64,000 nucleotides of DNA from Solenopsis invicta (taxonomy: Eukaryota > Arthropoda > Insecta > Hymenoptera > Formicidae): positions 11,008,138-11,072,137 of the forward strand of contig NC_052679.1 in assembly GCF_016802725.1 (NCBI RefSeq), given 5' to 3'. The notes under the pieces are model-generated. The model saw nothing but the letters and a program-made list of their open reading frames with translations, was not told the DNA's origin and made no database searches. The translations under genes were made by a program, and so were the position numbers. This document shows positions 10,781-21,798 of the stretch, in pieces (the first letter of the stretch is position 1; the number at the start of each line of letters is the position of its first letter).

Positions 10781-10912
10781 AAGTTTCGTAAAGAAAAACT
10801 ATTGAAAATGTTAAGTTACATTTTTACATCTAGCACAAAATATTAAAAGAACATTGTCAAGACAGCAATGTTGATTGTTAAAGTGTGAATATTTTGTTAA
10901 CGTCGAATTTAT

Positions 10913-11613
10913 ATAGGATATCCCATTTTAAAAAACGGACCCCCCCAATTTAAAAAACGGACCCCCCAATAATTCTTTAATGAAGCATTTTTAACAAAAA
11001 TGTTTCAGACAAAAGTTGTATGGTTTCGAGGGGGACATACGATCGTGTCATTAATTTGATCTTGAATAGTTGTTTGAAGGTTACTTTCAATTTCTTAAAT
11101 AAAAACCCTAACTTTTTATTGGATATTCTTGTAGCTTATTTCGAGACTTTCCAAAACACTAAAAATAAATGTTTTTTTGTTAAGCATTTTTCAAGTTACA
11201 AGACTTGAAAGTTACAGTATCTCTGGTATTAGCATCACTCGAAGTGTACCACGTGGAGGTTGCCTAGTCGGATTTATACCTCTTTTGTATTCGAAGAAAG
11301 ATTGGAAGATGATCCAAGGTAAAACCAGCCGGCGGTACTGTAACTTTCAAGTCTTGCAACTCAAAAAATACTTAACAAAAAAACATTTATTTATGTGTTT
11401 TAAAAAGATCTTGAGATAAGCTACAAGAATATGCAATAAAAAGTAGACAGTTTCATTTAAAAAATTGAAAGTGACCTTCAAGCAACTATTCAAGGTCAAA
11501 TTAATGACACCATCTTACGTCTCCTCGAAACCGTACAACTTTTGTCTAAAACATTTTTGCTAAAAAAGTTTCGTTGAAAAATTATCAAGGTCTGTTTTTT
11601 AAAATGAAACCTG
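10913..11613. mobile_element. Foldback element related to the 42-kb transposon
   Basis: Two inverted arms of about 330 bp meet around 11265-11310. The outer ends resemble CAGGRTGTCCCATTTTAA, with TA next to the right end. The arms carry GACTTGAAAGTTACAG and CTACAAGAATATG-type blocks shared with the arms at 42201-42540 and 45890-46200. It appears to be a deletion derivative lacking the transposase. Confidence 0.8.
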
Positions 11614-11804
11614 TATATATTGACCTCTATGACCGCTATTACACCACCGAACATAGAGATATTCTCTATGAGAAATGAAAGCTCTGTATTTGACATGGGC
11701 AACCAAAGGCAAGACACTGCCATCTTGTGATAAAGTGCAAAATGAAGTGAACTGTAGAAGGAAGAAGAGGGTCTTCAGGAGAGAGAATATAGAGACTGGT
11801 TTAA

Positions 11805-12222
11805 CGTTGGTTTATAATTGCCCTTACCGTAATCCGGTAGGCATAAAGCCGTTACCGTAATCTGCAAAGGGGCAGTTTATAATAGCCGGTACGGTCGCAA
11901 TAACATCTGCCCTACAAGTTTTAATATAAATTTAAATTGCACAATAAATATGGATTCAAAATTGCAGTGTGTGTGGAAAGACAAGATAATTAAACTTTAG
12001 TAGTATTTCCGCTCTTCATATATTGTCACCTTATGAATTTGACTTCTTTTTCCTGGCCGTAGGCCGGTAAAAATAAAGTTAAGTCAACTTTAAGGTTATG
12101 GTCAAAAATAACAGATTACTGTCAGCCATCATAAACAGTACAGGTAGTACAGGTTTCCTGTCTTCCAAATTTTACGGCACCGGCCTAAGTTAACAGTTAC
12201 GGCTATTATAAACCAACTTTAT
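11805..12222. mobile_element. TIR MITE with GTTGGTTTATAAT ends
   Basis: GTTGGTTTATAATTGCC at the left and GGCTATTATAAACCAAC at the right are inverted. The intervening 380 bp is non-coding. Confidence 0.7.
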
Positions 12223-12338
12223 GCAGGCAAGGATTTTCTCATGTAAAAAAAGGCAATAACTATTAACTTATGCCAGAACCGTTAAAGTTTAATACTAGGA
12301 TTTCAGTGGCCTAGTTTACACCATTAAATAGATCCGCT

Positions 12339-14145
12339 TAAAAAAACATTAAAAATGTAAAAAAAAGCGTTAAGTATATTTTTTAATAAAAAACCAAACT
12401 AAACCAAATCAAAATTGCAATGAATAAAACCAAATATAATACCATCAAAAAGAAGTGAAATCAAAAATATTGCAAGTATATTTATTACCGATGAGGTGGG
12501 AGTCTTTTGACCACGTTGCGATTGACCAGCAGCCACATACAGTGTTAAACAGTGGAAAAACTCTAGGCACCGCTCGCTCTAGATGACTGTGATCAATCGC
12601 AACGTAGTCTAACGGGAAACTCCCGTACCAATGAGCAGCAAATTATGTGACAGATAAAATCAAAGATGGGCAAAATCTCTAGCAGCAACATACTTAACGT
12701 GCCCGTTTTTTTTATATAACTAATACCGTTAAAGTTATCTTTTATAACGATTTAGTAATAACGTTATAATTTTTTATAACAATAATAATTATTTAGAAAT
12801 TAACAAGTACTGTTTTATTATTTTTTGTAATGCTCTGGTAAATCACGAGATTTTAAAATTACATTATTTGACGATTAAATGTAATAAGAAATATTATAAA
12901 AATTCAAACTAAACTATTCTGTACATTCAACAAGCTTATTTTTATGTTAAACTAACCTAATAATTTTTCTAATAATTTTTTAGCATATTGTATTTTATAG
13001 CATCATTTTTACCGGAATTTGGAATAATTTTGCTAAATATTTATGTTATTATCAGAACTATGGACTATATTCCAATTACTGTCAGTATTGAAAATTGATT
13101 TAATCATTATTTAACGAGTCTTGTAAATAATGATTAAAGTGTATATTTTAAGTTATATTTTAAATTAATATGTATGTGCACATGCGTGTGATGTAAGTCA
13201 ACATATACGCACACATACACACACAGCTCATTTTACTATTGTTACTCCTAAAATAACAAAGAAAATAGAACGACCATCATTTTATGTCTAAATTGAAAAA
13301 ACATTCATTCCTAAACTTTATTATAGTTACAATAGAAGTTATTATTTGACATAACATTTCTATTTTTTAAGTAGATTATATTACTTTATACAAAATACAA
13401 AATTTCATATTGAATACAAAGTTTAAATAATATAGATTTTATTGAATAAAGCATGAAAAAGCAATGTGTGAACAATTTGCTTACTATAAAATTTCTTCTT
13501 TTATAAAATAAATTTTATTACAAGTATAAACATAATATTTCAAAAAGATTTTGTTAAATAAATTTTAGGCTTACAATGCATTTTTAATTTGAATATTTAA
13601 TAAGTTTGCTAGTGCATTTAAATGAATTTTATATGACATTTTTTGCATTAATAATCTTAGTAAAGATTATCGTTATTTTATAATTATTATTATTGTAGTA
13701 AAAAATTACTTGTCGTAAAACGTTATTACTAAATCGTTATAAAAGATAACTTTAACGATATTAGTTATATAAAAAAAAGCAAGCGCGTTAAGTATGCTGC
13801 TGCTAGAGATTTTGCCCATCTTTGATTTTATCTGTCACATAATTTGCTGCTCATTGGTACGGGAGTTTCCCGTTAGACTACGTTGCGATTGATCACAGTC
13901 ATCTAGAGCGAGCGGTGCCTAGAGTTTTTCCACTGTTTAACACTGTATGTGGCTGCTGGTCAATCGCAACGTGGTCAAAAGACTCCCACCTCATCGGTAA
14001 TAAATATACTTGCAATATTTTTGATTTCACTTCTTTTTGATGGTATTATATTTGGTTTTATTCATTGCAATTTTGATTTGGTTTAGTTTGGTTTTTTATT
14101 AAAAAATATACTTAACGCTTTTTTTTACATTTTTAATGTTTTTTT
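12339..14145. mobile_element. Large palindrome, arms about 450 bp, nearly identical
   Basis: The left arm starts AAAAAAACATTAAAAATG at about 12340 and runs to about 12800. The right arm (about 13690-14145) is its near-perfect inverse, including CTCTAGATGACTGTGATC versus GATCACAGTCATCTAGAG. The 890-bp loop is AT-rich and non-coding. Arm identity is much higher than in the other hairpins of the window, so this is recent or homogenised. A transcript across it would form long double-stranded RNA. Confidence 0.88.
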
Positions 14146-14290
14146 AGGCAAATTTCACGAATTTTTGCTAATAATTTTGTTACGTTAATATATTATAAAA
14201 AAATATACTTAGCCTTTTTTTTACATTTTAATATCTTTTTTAGGCAAATATCACAAATTTTTACTAAGTATTTTGTTACAGTAATAATCG
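14089..14290. repeat. Tandem duplication of about 98 bp
   Basis: The segment from ATTAAAAAATATACTTA to TTTTGTTACGTTAATA is repeated with mismatches just downstream. It overlaps the outer end of the palindrome's right arm. Confidence 0.7.
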
Positions 14291-14299
14291 TCGAATTAA

Positions 14300-14669
14300 A
14301 GCTCTTCTTGTTTCATTTGAAAAATTTATTCGTTATTCAGCCTCTTGTAAATAATGAATAAAAATTTATTCGTTATTCAGCTACTTGTAAATGCTGAACA
14401 AAAATTTATTCGTTATTCGGCCTCTCTTAAATAATGAATAAAAATTTATTCGTTATTCAGCCACTTGTAAATGATGAATAAAAATTTATTTGTTATTCAG
14501 CCTCTTATAAATGATGAATAAAAATTTATTCGTTATTCAACCCTTCGTAAATAATAAATAAAAATTTATTCGTTATTCAGTCACTTGTGAATAATGAATA
14601 AAAATCTATTCGTTATTCGGACTCTTGTAAATAAATAAAAATTTATTCGTTATTCGGTTTCTTATAAAT
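14300..14669 (+). repeat. 40-bp minisatellite array, left arm
   Basis: About nine copies of a unit reading AAAAATTTATTCGTTATTCA followed by GCCACTTGTAAATAATGAAT, with a few substitutions each. The unit is itself partly palindromic. Confidence 0.92.
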
Positions 14670-15808
14670 TATAACGATGCGCACTCGCATCGTTCTCTTC
14701 TGGGGCTGCAAACCGCCCCTCTGTCCGGTCGAGCACCCGCTTGGCAGGCAAACACGCGCTATGCGCTGATAAACGTTACACAGCCGCGCGTTTAAGCGGC
14801 TAGCAAACGCGCCGTTATCACACGAACTCCACACGCACGTGCTCTAAACCGCCCAACAGAGAGGTATACGTGCGAGCGAGAACGCAACACCAAACCGATC
14901 TCAAAGCAGCAGGAATGCTGTATTCCGAGGAGTATCGAACTCCACCCGAGCATCTTCGACTCTCCGAGATCGGAGTATATAAAGGGGACAATCTCGCAGA
15001 GAGGAGGACTCTTTCCTGATCCAGCCTCCGAGCCAGAATAGGGAAATCCGTGCGATAGAGCGAGCTCTGCCACCGTAGATCTCGACGATTTCCAATCCCG
15101 CTTTCTTCCCAAGTGTCCGAGGAATCTGCGTGATAGAGTGAGCTCTGTCACCATTGAGAGATCTTGACGATTCCGCCGCTTTCCGTCCTGCATACAAGAG
15201 AGACCAGTTACCGCAGTGGAGCGAGCTCCGTCATGGCCGAGAGATCTTGGCACTGGGTATTCTCACTCCGACACCAGAGTTCGGGACGACGACTGTCACC
15301 TAGAGGGTAGAGAGATCTCTGCCTCCATCGAGAGATCTCGAAGCAGCCGTCGTCATCGCATCATCGAATTCCCTACTAAGAGAATTCCGCGTGGCACCTG
15401 TCGCGGGTCGCGAGACAGGATTCTAAGAAGCGCACCGGCGTGCCGTCTATGCGACGTCCCAACCCGCACGCACCACGGACCCCGAAACATCGTCACCGCG
15501 AGCGTAAACATCTCGGAAGCTTACACACTATAAACGAACGCGTGCGACTGTGACAGCGATACCGCACCGTTCACACTCATCGGCCGCGATCCATTTCGGA
15601 TAAAACTCTGTAAATAGCTATAGCTACACTGTAAATACCGCGTCTTCATGTTCTCTTCTTTGTACTGTATTACCAAATCATTTTCGTTTCTAATAAATTT
15701 TCATTTATACACGCATTTCCGATTTCAGAATTAATTAATCCGGCAACCTCTCTTCAAGCTCCGGCTTCCCTGTGCTCGTCTGTGTTCAGACAAACACAAG
15801 TTGTTACA
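14670..15808 (+). mobile_element. LTR-like block (probable solo LTR)
   Basis: A GC-rich 1.14-kb block interrupts the AT-rich minisatellite. Its edges read TATAAC and GTTACA, compatible with degraded TGTAAC...GTTACA LTR ends. It contains TATATAAAGG at about 14975 and a polyadenylation-type AATAAA at 15692-15697, in the order expected of an LTR. No gag or pol follows. No exact target duplication is visible, so the left border is approximate. The open frames inside are not conserved genes. Confidence 0.55.
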
Positions 15809-15990
15809 AATAATAAATAAAAATTTAATCATTATTCAGCTACTTAAAAATATCGAATAAAAATGTAAACATTATTTAATCATTCTTGAATAATAAATAA
15901 GCACTTATCCTTTATTCGATACATCTTGAATAAGAAACAAAAATTTATTTTCTTATTCAATTCTCTTTGAATAACGAAATAAACAAAATA
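15809..15990 (+). repeat. Continuation of the 40-bp array, degenerate
   Basis: Further diverged units in the same orientation as 14300-14669, on the far side of the LTR-like block. This shows the block is an insertion into the array. Confidence 0.7.
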
Positions 15991-16011
15991 ACTGAATTTA
16001 TTATTATCCCG

Positions 16012-16290
16012 TAATGGTCACCAGGTGTCTTTTGGATCCTGTGCTAACTTTAAGAGTGCACAAACCACTCAAAATCAAACAACTTTGTATGAAACCAATT
16101 TTTATCTGAAAGTATACTATCTTGAAAATATACCTTTAAATTTTTGTTGAATTATCTTAAAAATTATAAATTTTATAAATATTTTTGTAAAAAAGTCAAA
16201 TTTTGCAATTTTTTATTTATTTTGAACTTTTTCATTACGTTAAATTCTAATTTAGAAAAAAAATTATTGGATTGTTACGTCTGACGGATA
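16012..16290. repeat. Interspersed repeat shared with 22134-22370 and 23300-23580
   Basis: Blocks such as TTTTTATCTGAAAGTATACT and AAGTCAAATTTTGCA are shared with the copies around the mariner at 22373. Function and class unknown. Confidence 0.65.
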
Positions 16291-17235
16291 AAATTTTTTC
16301 ATTTTTTCTCGCTATCCGTATTAAACAGTTTGGAAATAATGAATCAAATTCGGAAACACCCTCCGACTAATTAAATAAACGCCACATTAAAATCATAATT
16401 CGCTATCCTTCAATCTCAATAAGTTTCAATACGGCTTTTACATCCGCAATCGCTTCGCAACATCGTGCGCGACATCCCCTCGGCGTGTAACCACCGTAAG
16501 CGTCTACAAACGCTCTATGAACATTGCACGCGCCGACTCCTCGGCCCGCGATCTCCTCTAAAACCATGAAACTTCGCGCATTGAAATTTTATTTATCTTT
16601 TAATATAATTAAAAATATTAAAAACGGTAAAATGATAATTATTAAAGCGCATTTCTTTCGCGGATGTGTTGCTACCGCACTATGCGTCTCAGATTAAAAT
16701 AACTTTAAAATTGTGACCATTAAAAATGCTAAAAGATTTTGGATAAGTATAAAATTTAATCTTATAAAAGTGAATAAAACTTTAACTTTTCAAACATAAA
16801 ACAATAGCGTGTAGATGGCGCTATCCTGTACACTTCAAGCTACGCTAACTCCAAAATTAAAGCTCATAAAAATTTCTAGAAAATTCCTTCTGTTAAAAAT
16901 TAGTTTCCTGCCGTAGCAACAATAAAATGCTAACTTCTGACATTACGTAACGCTTCAGTACATGATCTTTCACCGTAGCATGTACGTTAAATTAAAATCT
17001 TTCACAAAACATAATTTATATTAATTTTCTAAGCATAGAAATTCGCGTCGAAACGTAGTACGCGATACCCCCGTGACTCGCGATTCCCGAGAGAGCGTCT
17101 ATAAGCACCTCGCGTGAACTATGGATGCGAGCTGTGCGGTCGTGGAGCAGACTTCTCTGCGCGTTCAGAAAAACTATTGCTCCAAATTTTCCGCAAACCT
17201 GCGTCTCGCGACATCTCTTACCCATATCCTTTGCC

Positions 17236-17244
17236 TATATAAGG
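17236..17244 (+). promoter_or_regulatory. TATA-type promoter candidate
   Basis: CTATATAAGGAGC stands about 790 bp upstream of the small ORF at 18025, inside the foldback-like element. It sits in a GC-richer block that resembles an LTR or internal promoter. No start site can be proven from sequence. Confidence 0.4.
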
Positions 17245-18024
17245 AGCAAAATCGGAGCTCCTAAGCACAGATTTGTCTTGTTGGTCGACAAGACTCGCTG
17301 ACCGGCGACTGTCAAACGCAGACTTTCAGGTACAATCTCACCGACGGATGGGTCTTATCCTAGGCGAAGACATTGGTTTTCGGAGATGGCCCCGGTCGGG
17401 TGTGTTTTCCTTTTCTACCATCCTCTCTCCTATTAGAGTCTCAAAAGATTGAACAATACCAAGCATACGCTAGAATGTGGCGTTACTTGTTACTCTCTCT
17501 CTCTCTCTCTGATCCTGGCGTCGAAAAAAATTCGCAAGCGCGACTCTTCGACGTCTCCTTTCTCTCTCCTTCTCCAGCCCCGTCAAAGAAGATTCGCAAA
17601 CGCAAGTTTCCTTTCTTTCTCCTTCTACCTCACTCGTTATTCTATATCTCTCATTTATCCTGACGCCAAAGAAGACTCGCGAACGCGACTCTTCAACGCA
17701 CTCACTTTCTAAACGAGTGGCTCTTCACCAAAAAAATAAATTTGTACCCTCCTAAAAAGGCATTCGGGTGGACGTCGTCTCCGATCCAGCGGATTCGTCT
17801 CTCAATATATATATTTTTCTCTCTTTTTCTCTTTTCTTCTGCTTTACTAATAATTAACTTACTAAAATTTATAGATCTCTTGCGCGACTAAACAACCTTC
17901 TCTCTCTGTCTTATTTAAAATTCATAAGTTTTGGAAAGACCAGTAAGTCACACGTTATTCAAATTCTCTCTCGTATTCTCGTGGCAAAACTCCTAAAATT
18001 AATTATATATCTCTTCAAACAAAT

Positions 18025-18186
18025 ATGGGCCGAAAGAAGGCACATCGTGCGTATGCTGGAGAGCGACGATTTTTCCGTAAATTGATACGGGAGTATGCTC
18101 CGGGGGACTTCGACCCCTCCATTTCCGGGTCTGCGCCTGAGACCTCTGCCTCCACCGGAAGAGGTACAGGAGACTTTTGGAGCTGA
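18025..18186 (+). CDS. Short basic ORF inside the foldback-like element, unrecognised
   Basis: ATG at 18025 opens a 53-residue frame starting MGRKKAHRAYAGERRFFRK, followed by IREYAPGDFDPSISGS. It is strongly basic at the start and acidic or serine-rich later. A second frame (18095-18349) continues with EEVQETFGAEKPSMPELDED and runs into the minisatellite array. A single frameshift near 18150 would join the two into a longer protein truncated by the array. It could be the start of a gag-like or element-encoded gene. I do not recognise it. Confidence 0.35.
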   Translation: MGRKKAHRAYAGERRFFRKLIREYAPGDFDPSISGSAPETSASTGRGTGDFWS

Positions 18187-18312
18187 AAAACCCTCGATGC
18201 CAGAATTAGATGAAGACATTAACCAATCCACGCCAAGAATCGTGGAAGCTTCTACTCTTCCGTTTGATAAAACTATAGAGGCTCAAAAAGTAAAATTGGT
18301 CCCAGTTACTAA

Positions 18313-18620
18313 GCGAATAAATTTTTATTCGTCATTCACAAGTGGTTGAATAACGAATAAATTTTTATTTATTATTTACGAGGCTAAATAACAAATAAAT
18401 TTTTATTCATCATTTATAAGAGGCCGAATAACAAATAAATTTTTATTGATCATTCACAAGTAGATGAATAATGAATAAATTTTTATTCATTATTTATAAG
18501 AGGCTAAATACTAAAAAAATTTTTATTCATCATTTACAAAAAACCGAATAATAAATAAATTTTTATTCATTATTTACAAGAAGCCGAATAACAAATAAAT
18601 TTTTATTCATCAATTTTTTA
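18313..18620 (-). repeat. 40-bp minisatellite array, right arm (inverted)
   Basis: Units reading AATAACAAATAAATTTTTAT followed by TCATCATTTATAAGAGGCCG are the reverse complement of the left array unit. Confidence 0.92.
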
Positions 18621-18745
18621 TTATTTAAATAAAAAATTATTCAATAATGCTCATTCCTGCTGTGCACGTATGTGCATCATGAAGTAAGAGGAGAGGGGAC
18701 TCAAGTGCATTCAGAAATGGATCCGTTTCATGTACCAAAGGGTTA

Positions 18746-18920
18746 AGGCTATAACACACTTTTCGTAACAGTAACCATAAGACATACTGTAAGAATTAAC
18801 CAATCACCGTCGAGAATTGTTAAAAATGTAAAGTCATTATTTTTAAATTCTTAGTTGTAATTAGCCAATTCTTACGGTACATCTTATGGTTACTGTTATG
18901 GAAAGTATGTATTATAGCCT
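18746..18920. mobile_element. Harbinger-like MITE (TTA target duplication)
   Basis: AGGCTATAACACACTTT and AGTATGTATTATAGCCT are inverted ends, flanked by TTA at 18743-18745 and 18921-18923. The inner arms carry GTAACAGTAACCATAAGA and its inverse. Confidence 0.85.
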
Positions 18921-18923
18921 TTA

Positions 18924-19470
18924 GAGGAAGTCCACTGATCGGAATAGCTTTTACTAATTCGGATACCATTTGCAATATTAACCTAACCTTATCTCATTTA
19001 ACCTGTTGCATGTCGGTTTTGAAAGAATTTTTGTTTCTCATTAGTATATTTTCATGCGAATATATACAATTGCAAATATGTCATGTTAGATTCATGAATG
19101 TACTGCGGAAGAAAAAAAAAATATATTTCGGAAAAGAGAAGTAACTTTTTAAAACCGCGTACAGAGAGTAAGTATAGCAGTACTTCTTATAATTGTAGAA
19201 ATATAATAAAATCGTCTGACGCTGTTAATGTACGTCGACAAAAAATACACATTTTGGCTAATTTTTAATTTAAAGCTTTCCACATAGCAATGTATCTCCT
19301 TAGGATATCCTATTTTGATCGGATTGATCCTATTCTGATCTAAAATTTAAATCATCCATATGGTTACCTTAGGATACTTGTAATTGTCATTAAAGTCGTT
19401 AAGATATCCTATCTGAAAAAATTTCTTTCTCACTATAATATATAAATGCATTTTTATCTTTTAACACATA
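18924..19470. other. Spacer with a possible old hairpin arm
   Basis: No gene. CACATAGCAATGTATCTCC near 19277 and the inverse-like GGATCAATATTTGTTATGTG near 20925 may be arms of an old element around the mariner at 19473, but the pairing is weak. Confidence 0.35.
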
Positions 19471-19472
19471 TA

Positions 19473-20201
19473 CAGGGTGTACCAGTAGAATCCGGACAAT
19501 TTTCAAATAAAAATTTTCGCCATATAATAACTTGTAAGCCGGCAACTAGATAGCATTCAAGTAAGCCTCATCCATTAGAAACAAAAACATAACTTTGTCA
19601 TGGCCGAGCTGGTTAAGCAGTGTCCAGAATATAAGCGAAGAGCCGTGTTTGTTGAAAATCTTCACGCGGGACGTACTGTAACCGAAATAATAAAGTTCTT
19701 CGATTACCCAAAATCGACGAATTACGACATTACTTATCGCCATGCGGCTTTCGAAGGGTCCAAAGAAGGTTCTTAGACGGCCACTTAGTGCAGAATCGGC
19801 TCTTCAAAAACATGAGCATGTGTCGGAATATGGAATTTTGGCCTGCTAAAAGTCCTGCTTTTAGCAGGCCAAACAGCCCGGACTTTATTCGCTGGATTAT
19901 TTCATGTGGTGTGTGACTGAGCAACACTCCAACAAGACTCAACATCTTAACGTTGTGTTGCTGAAAGCCGCTATTGAGGCATCGTTCGCGAGTATGGTGA
20001 AGTTTTTGCGCACGCTTCCGGCAGAAAATTGAAACAGTCATCGAAGTAGAGGGGGGGAGGGGATATATAGAATAAAATTGTATTTTAGGGATGCCTTAAC
20101 CCAAATATAAAAATATTTTTCATACGATTGTTACTTTTTATTAAAATAAATGATTCTGAAAACTCACAATGGATTTGTTCGGATTCTACTGGTACACCCT
20201 G
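19473..20201 (+). mobile_element. Internally deleted mariner/Tc1-like element
   Basis: CAGGGTGTACCAGTAGAATCC and its inverse form the ends; TA precedes the left end, and TG stands in place of TA at the right. A start at 19601 reads MAELVKQCPEYKRRAVFVEN, then TVTEIIKFFDYPKS (helix-turn-helix). A short residual C-terminal part near 19880 includes LDYFMW, the third-Asp region in this group. The catalytic core between is deleted, leaving a small inverted repeat at 19841-19875. Confidence 0.82.
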
Positions 20202-20537
20202 TGCAATACTTATTTAAATACATGGATAAAAAAACTTCGATCTACATCCCAATAAGCAAACAATATTTTTAAACGTTTTTTAAATAAAAATTTTTTTAAT
20301 AAAAATTTTTTCATATTTAATTTAATTATTGTATTATATTGACATTTTTCTAGTTACATTTTTATTTAAACAAATAACAGAAGTTATTCCAGATGCTATT
20401 CCGTATTTGTAAAAATCAGTAAAAAAATTAGTTTTATTTATATATAAATAATATGCTTTAATTATACATATTTCATCTTTTCTATAACATATAGTCGCTT
20501 AATCTATCAGTTATGTACACGTATTAATATAAAGTGT
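20202..20537. other. AT-rich spacer
   Basis: Nothing recognised. Confidence 0.5.
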
Positions 20538-20650
20538 TCACAGATCATCCCGAGGGATCGGTTCGCAGCAATCGCAGAAGTCAAGCATCGTCCACCGCGA
20601 TTACGAGTTGGATGAGTAGCCGCTTGGGAATTTCCGAGAAGAAATTCCTG
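20538..20650 (+). ncRNA. 5S rRNA-like sequence (pseudogene or 5S-derived retroposon)
   Basis: About 110 bp follows the 5S rRNA layout. GGATCGGTTCGCAGCAATCG corresponds to the 5S ATCGGTTCTCGTCCGATC block. AGAAGTCAAGCATCGTC corresponds to the A-box region. GAGTTGGATGAGTAGCCGC and TTGGGAA correspond to the C-box region. Many substitutions make a functional 5S gene unlikely. It could be a single retropseudogene or the head of a 5S-derived SINE; no tail or target duplication was identified. Confidence 0.65.
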
Positions 20651-21164
20651 CGATTATTTTTGTAAAAAATGTTTTTTAAAATGTTACAAAATTATTGTTT
20701 TGCTCATTAAAATTATGTAGTGCAGTAATATATTTATGCAAATATTGGAGAATATGCGGATTTTGGAGACTCATAGAATTAAAACGTTCCAAAAGTTATT
20801 TTAAGACATTTATTGGATATCATCAGGATCAAATTTGATTACCCAAAAACATTATGAGGATATCTGAATTATAATATTTTAGGGCTATAAATAGCAGATT
20901 CAAACATCCGCAGGATATACCTTGGATCAATATTTGTTATGTGGAGGTTTTCTCTTACTGCACTATTTCCCGCGTAATCTAAACGCTGATTGACATTCGG
21001 ACTGCGTGTAAGTTGGTGAGGTAAGGGGAATAGCGCTAGCTAAAAATCGGCCAAAATTTGCATTTTTTTACGCTGTTTTTAAATAATATGGTTCTAATAT
21101 ATATAAAATTTAAATTGTACATATATTAAATAAATTGAAGTTGATGAAGAACTCGAAATTTCAA
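20651..21164. other. AT-rich spacer
   Basis: No gene or clear repeat recognised. Confidence 0.45.
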
Positions 21165-21494
21165 ATAATTAAATCTTGTCAAAAAGGCTAATAATAGTCA
21201 GCGCGGGTATAAGTGCGCAAATGTTTATTTCTTGTCAGCGAACAATATCAACGTGTTAATTTCAAATTACAATAACTACGGACGTTTCGACTCATTTCGA
21301 GTCATCTTCAGCGCAATATATACAGAATCTCATCCTCGTCAGTCAACAGAAAACGGGAGGACGCTGCGTCACCGGCGTTTGCCAAATCCGCAGTGGCATC
21401 TTCCTTGGAATGTTTGTTCGCTGACAAGAAATAAACATTTGCGCACTTATACCCGTGCTGACTCTCATTAGTCTTTTTGACGAGATTTAATTAT
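21165..21494. mobile_element. Hairpin MITE with AATAATTAAATCTTGTC ends
   Basis: The two 75-bp arms are near-perfect inverses (GTTTATTTCTTGTCAGCGAA and TTCGCTGACAAGAAATAAAC). The loop contains GGACGTTTCGACTCATTTCG and AGTCATCTTCAGC, which read in reverse as CTGAAGATGACTCGAAA and GAGTCGAAACGTCC, a small stem-loop motif also seen near 50550. Confidence 0.85.
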
Positions 21495-21798
21495 TAAATA
21501 AATGTTATATCAATATTTAACAAGGCTTTTAAAATGTTGATTTAATGTTTGTATGTTGTATGGAAATTATTAAATATGTACTCACAAAACTTTGCTTTGC
21601 TGTACAATTTTTCTTAAAAAAAGAAAAAAAATTATGAAACATTCTTTTAGATCAGAATCTCTTTTTAATTACCGATTAAGTTAATCGAATATGTGTGTAT
21701 AAATCTAAGTCATTCATTATATTAAACAGTTTCTGTTATATTAAACAGTTATATTAAACAGTTTCTCTGTTTAATAATAACAAAGAACAATTTCTTAC

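Larger units (their letters stand above)
14300..18620. mobile_element. Foldback-like element bounded by inverted minisatellite arrays
   Basis: The left side has about nine units of a 40-bp repeat (core AAAAATTTATTCGTTATTCA). After an LTR-like insertion, further degenerate units run to about 15990. The right side (18313-18620) has seven to eight units in the opposite orientation (core AATAAATTTTTATTCATC). The interior contains a core promoter-like sequence and the start of an ORF truncated by the right array. Long inverted repeats built of tandem units resemble Drosophila FB elements. Whether it is an FB relative is inference. Confidence 0.65.

Noticed and set aside
14300..14669. Regular 40-bp repeats resembling a CRISPR array
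   Set aside because: Units are contiguous without unique spacers and sit in an insect genome; it is a minisatellite.
14792..15253. 153-residue minus-strand frame and neighbours in the GC-rich block
   Set aside because: GC-rich LTR-like sequence lowers stop frequency. The peptide has no domain pattern, and frames overlap on both strands.
17373..17712. Two overlapping Ser/Leu-rich frames
   Set aside because: Pyrimidine-rich leader sequence within the foldback-like element; likely untranslated region.
20538..20650. A functional 5S rRNA gene
   Set aside because: Too many substitutions in conserved helices and no visible array of copies.
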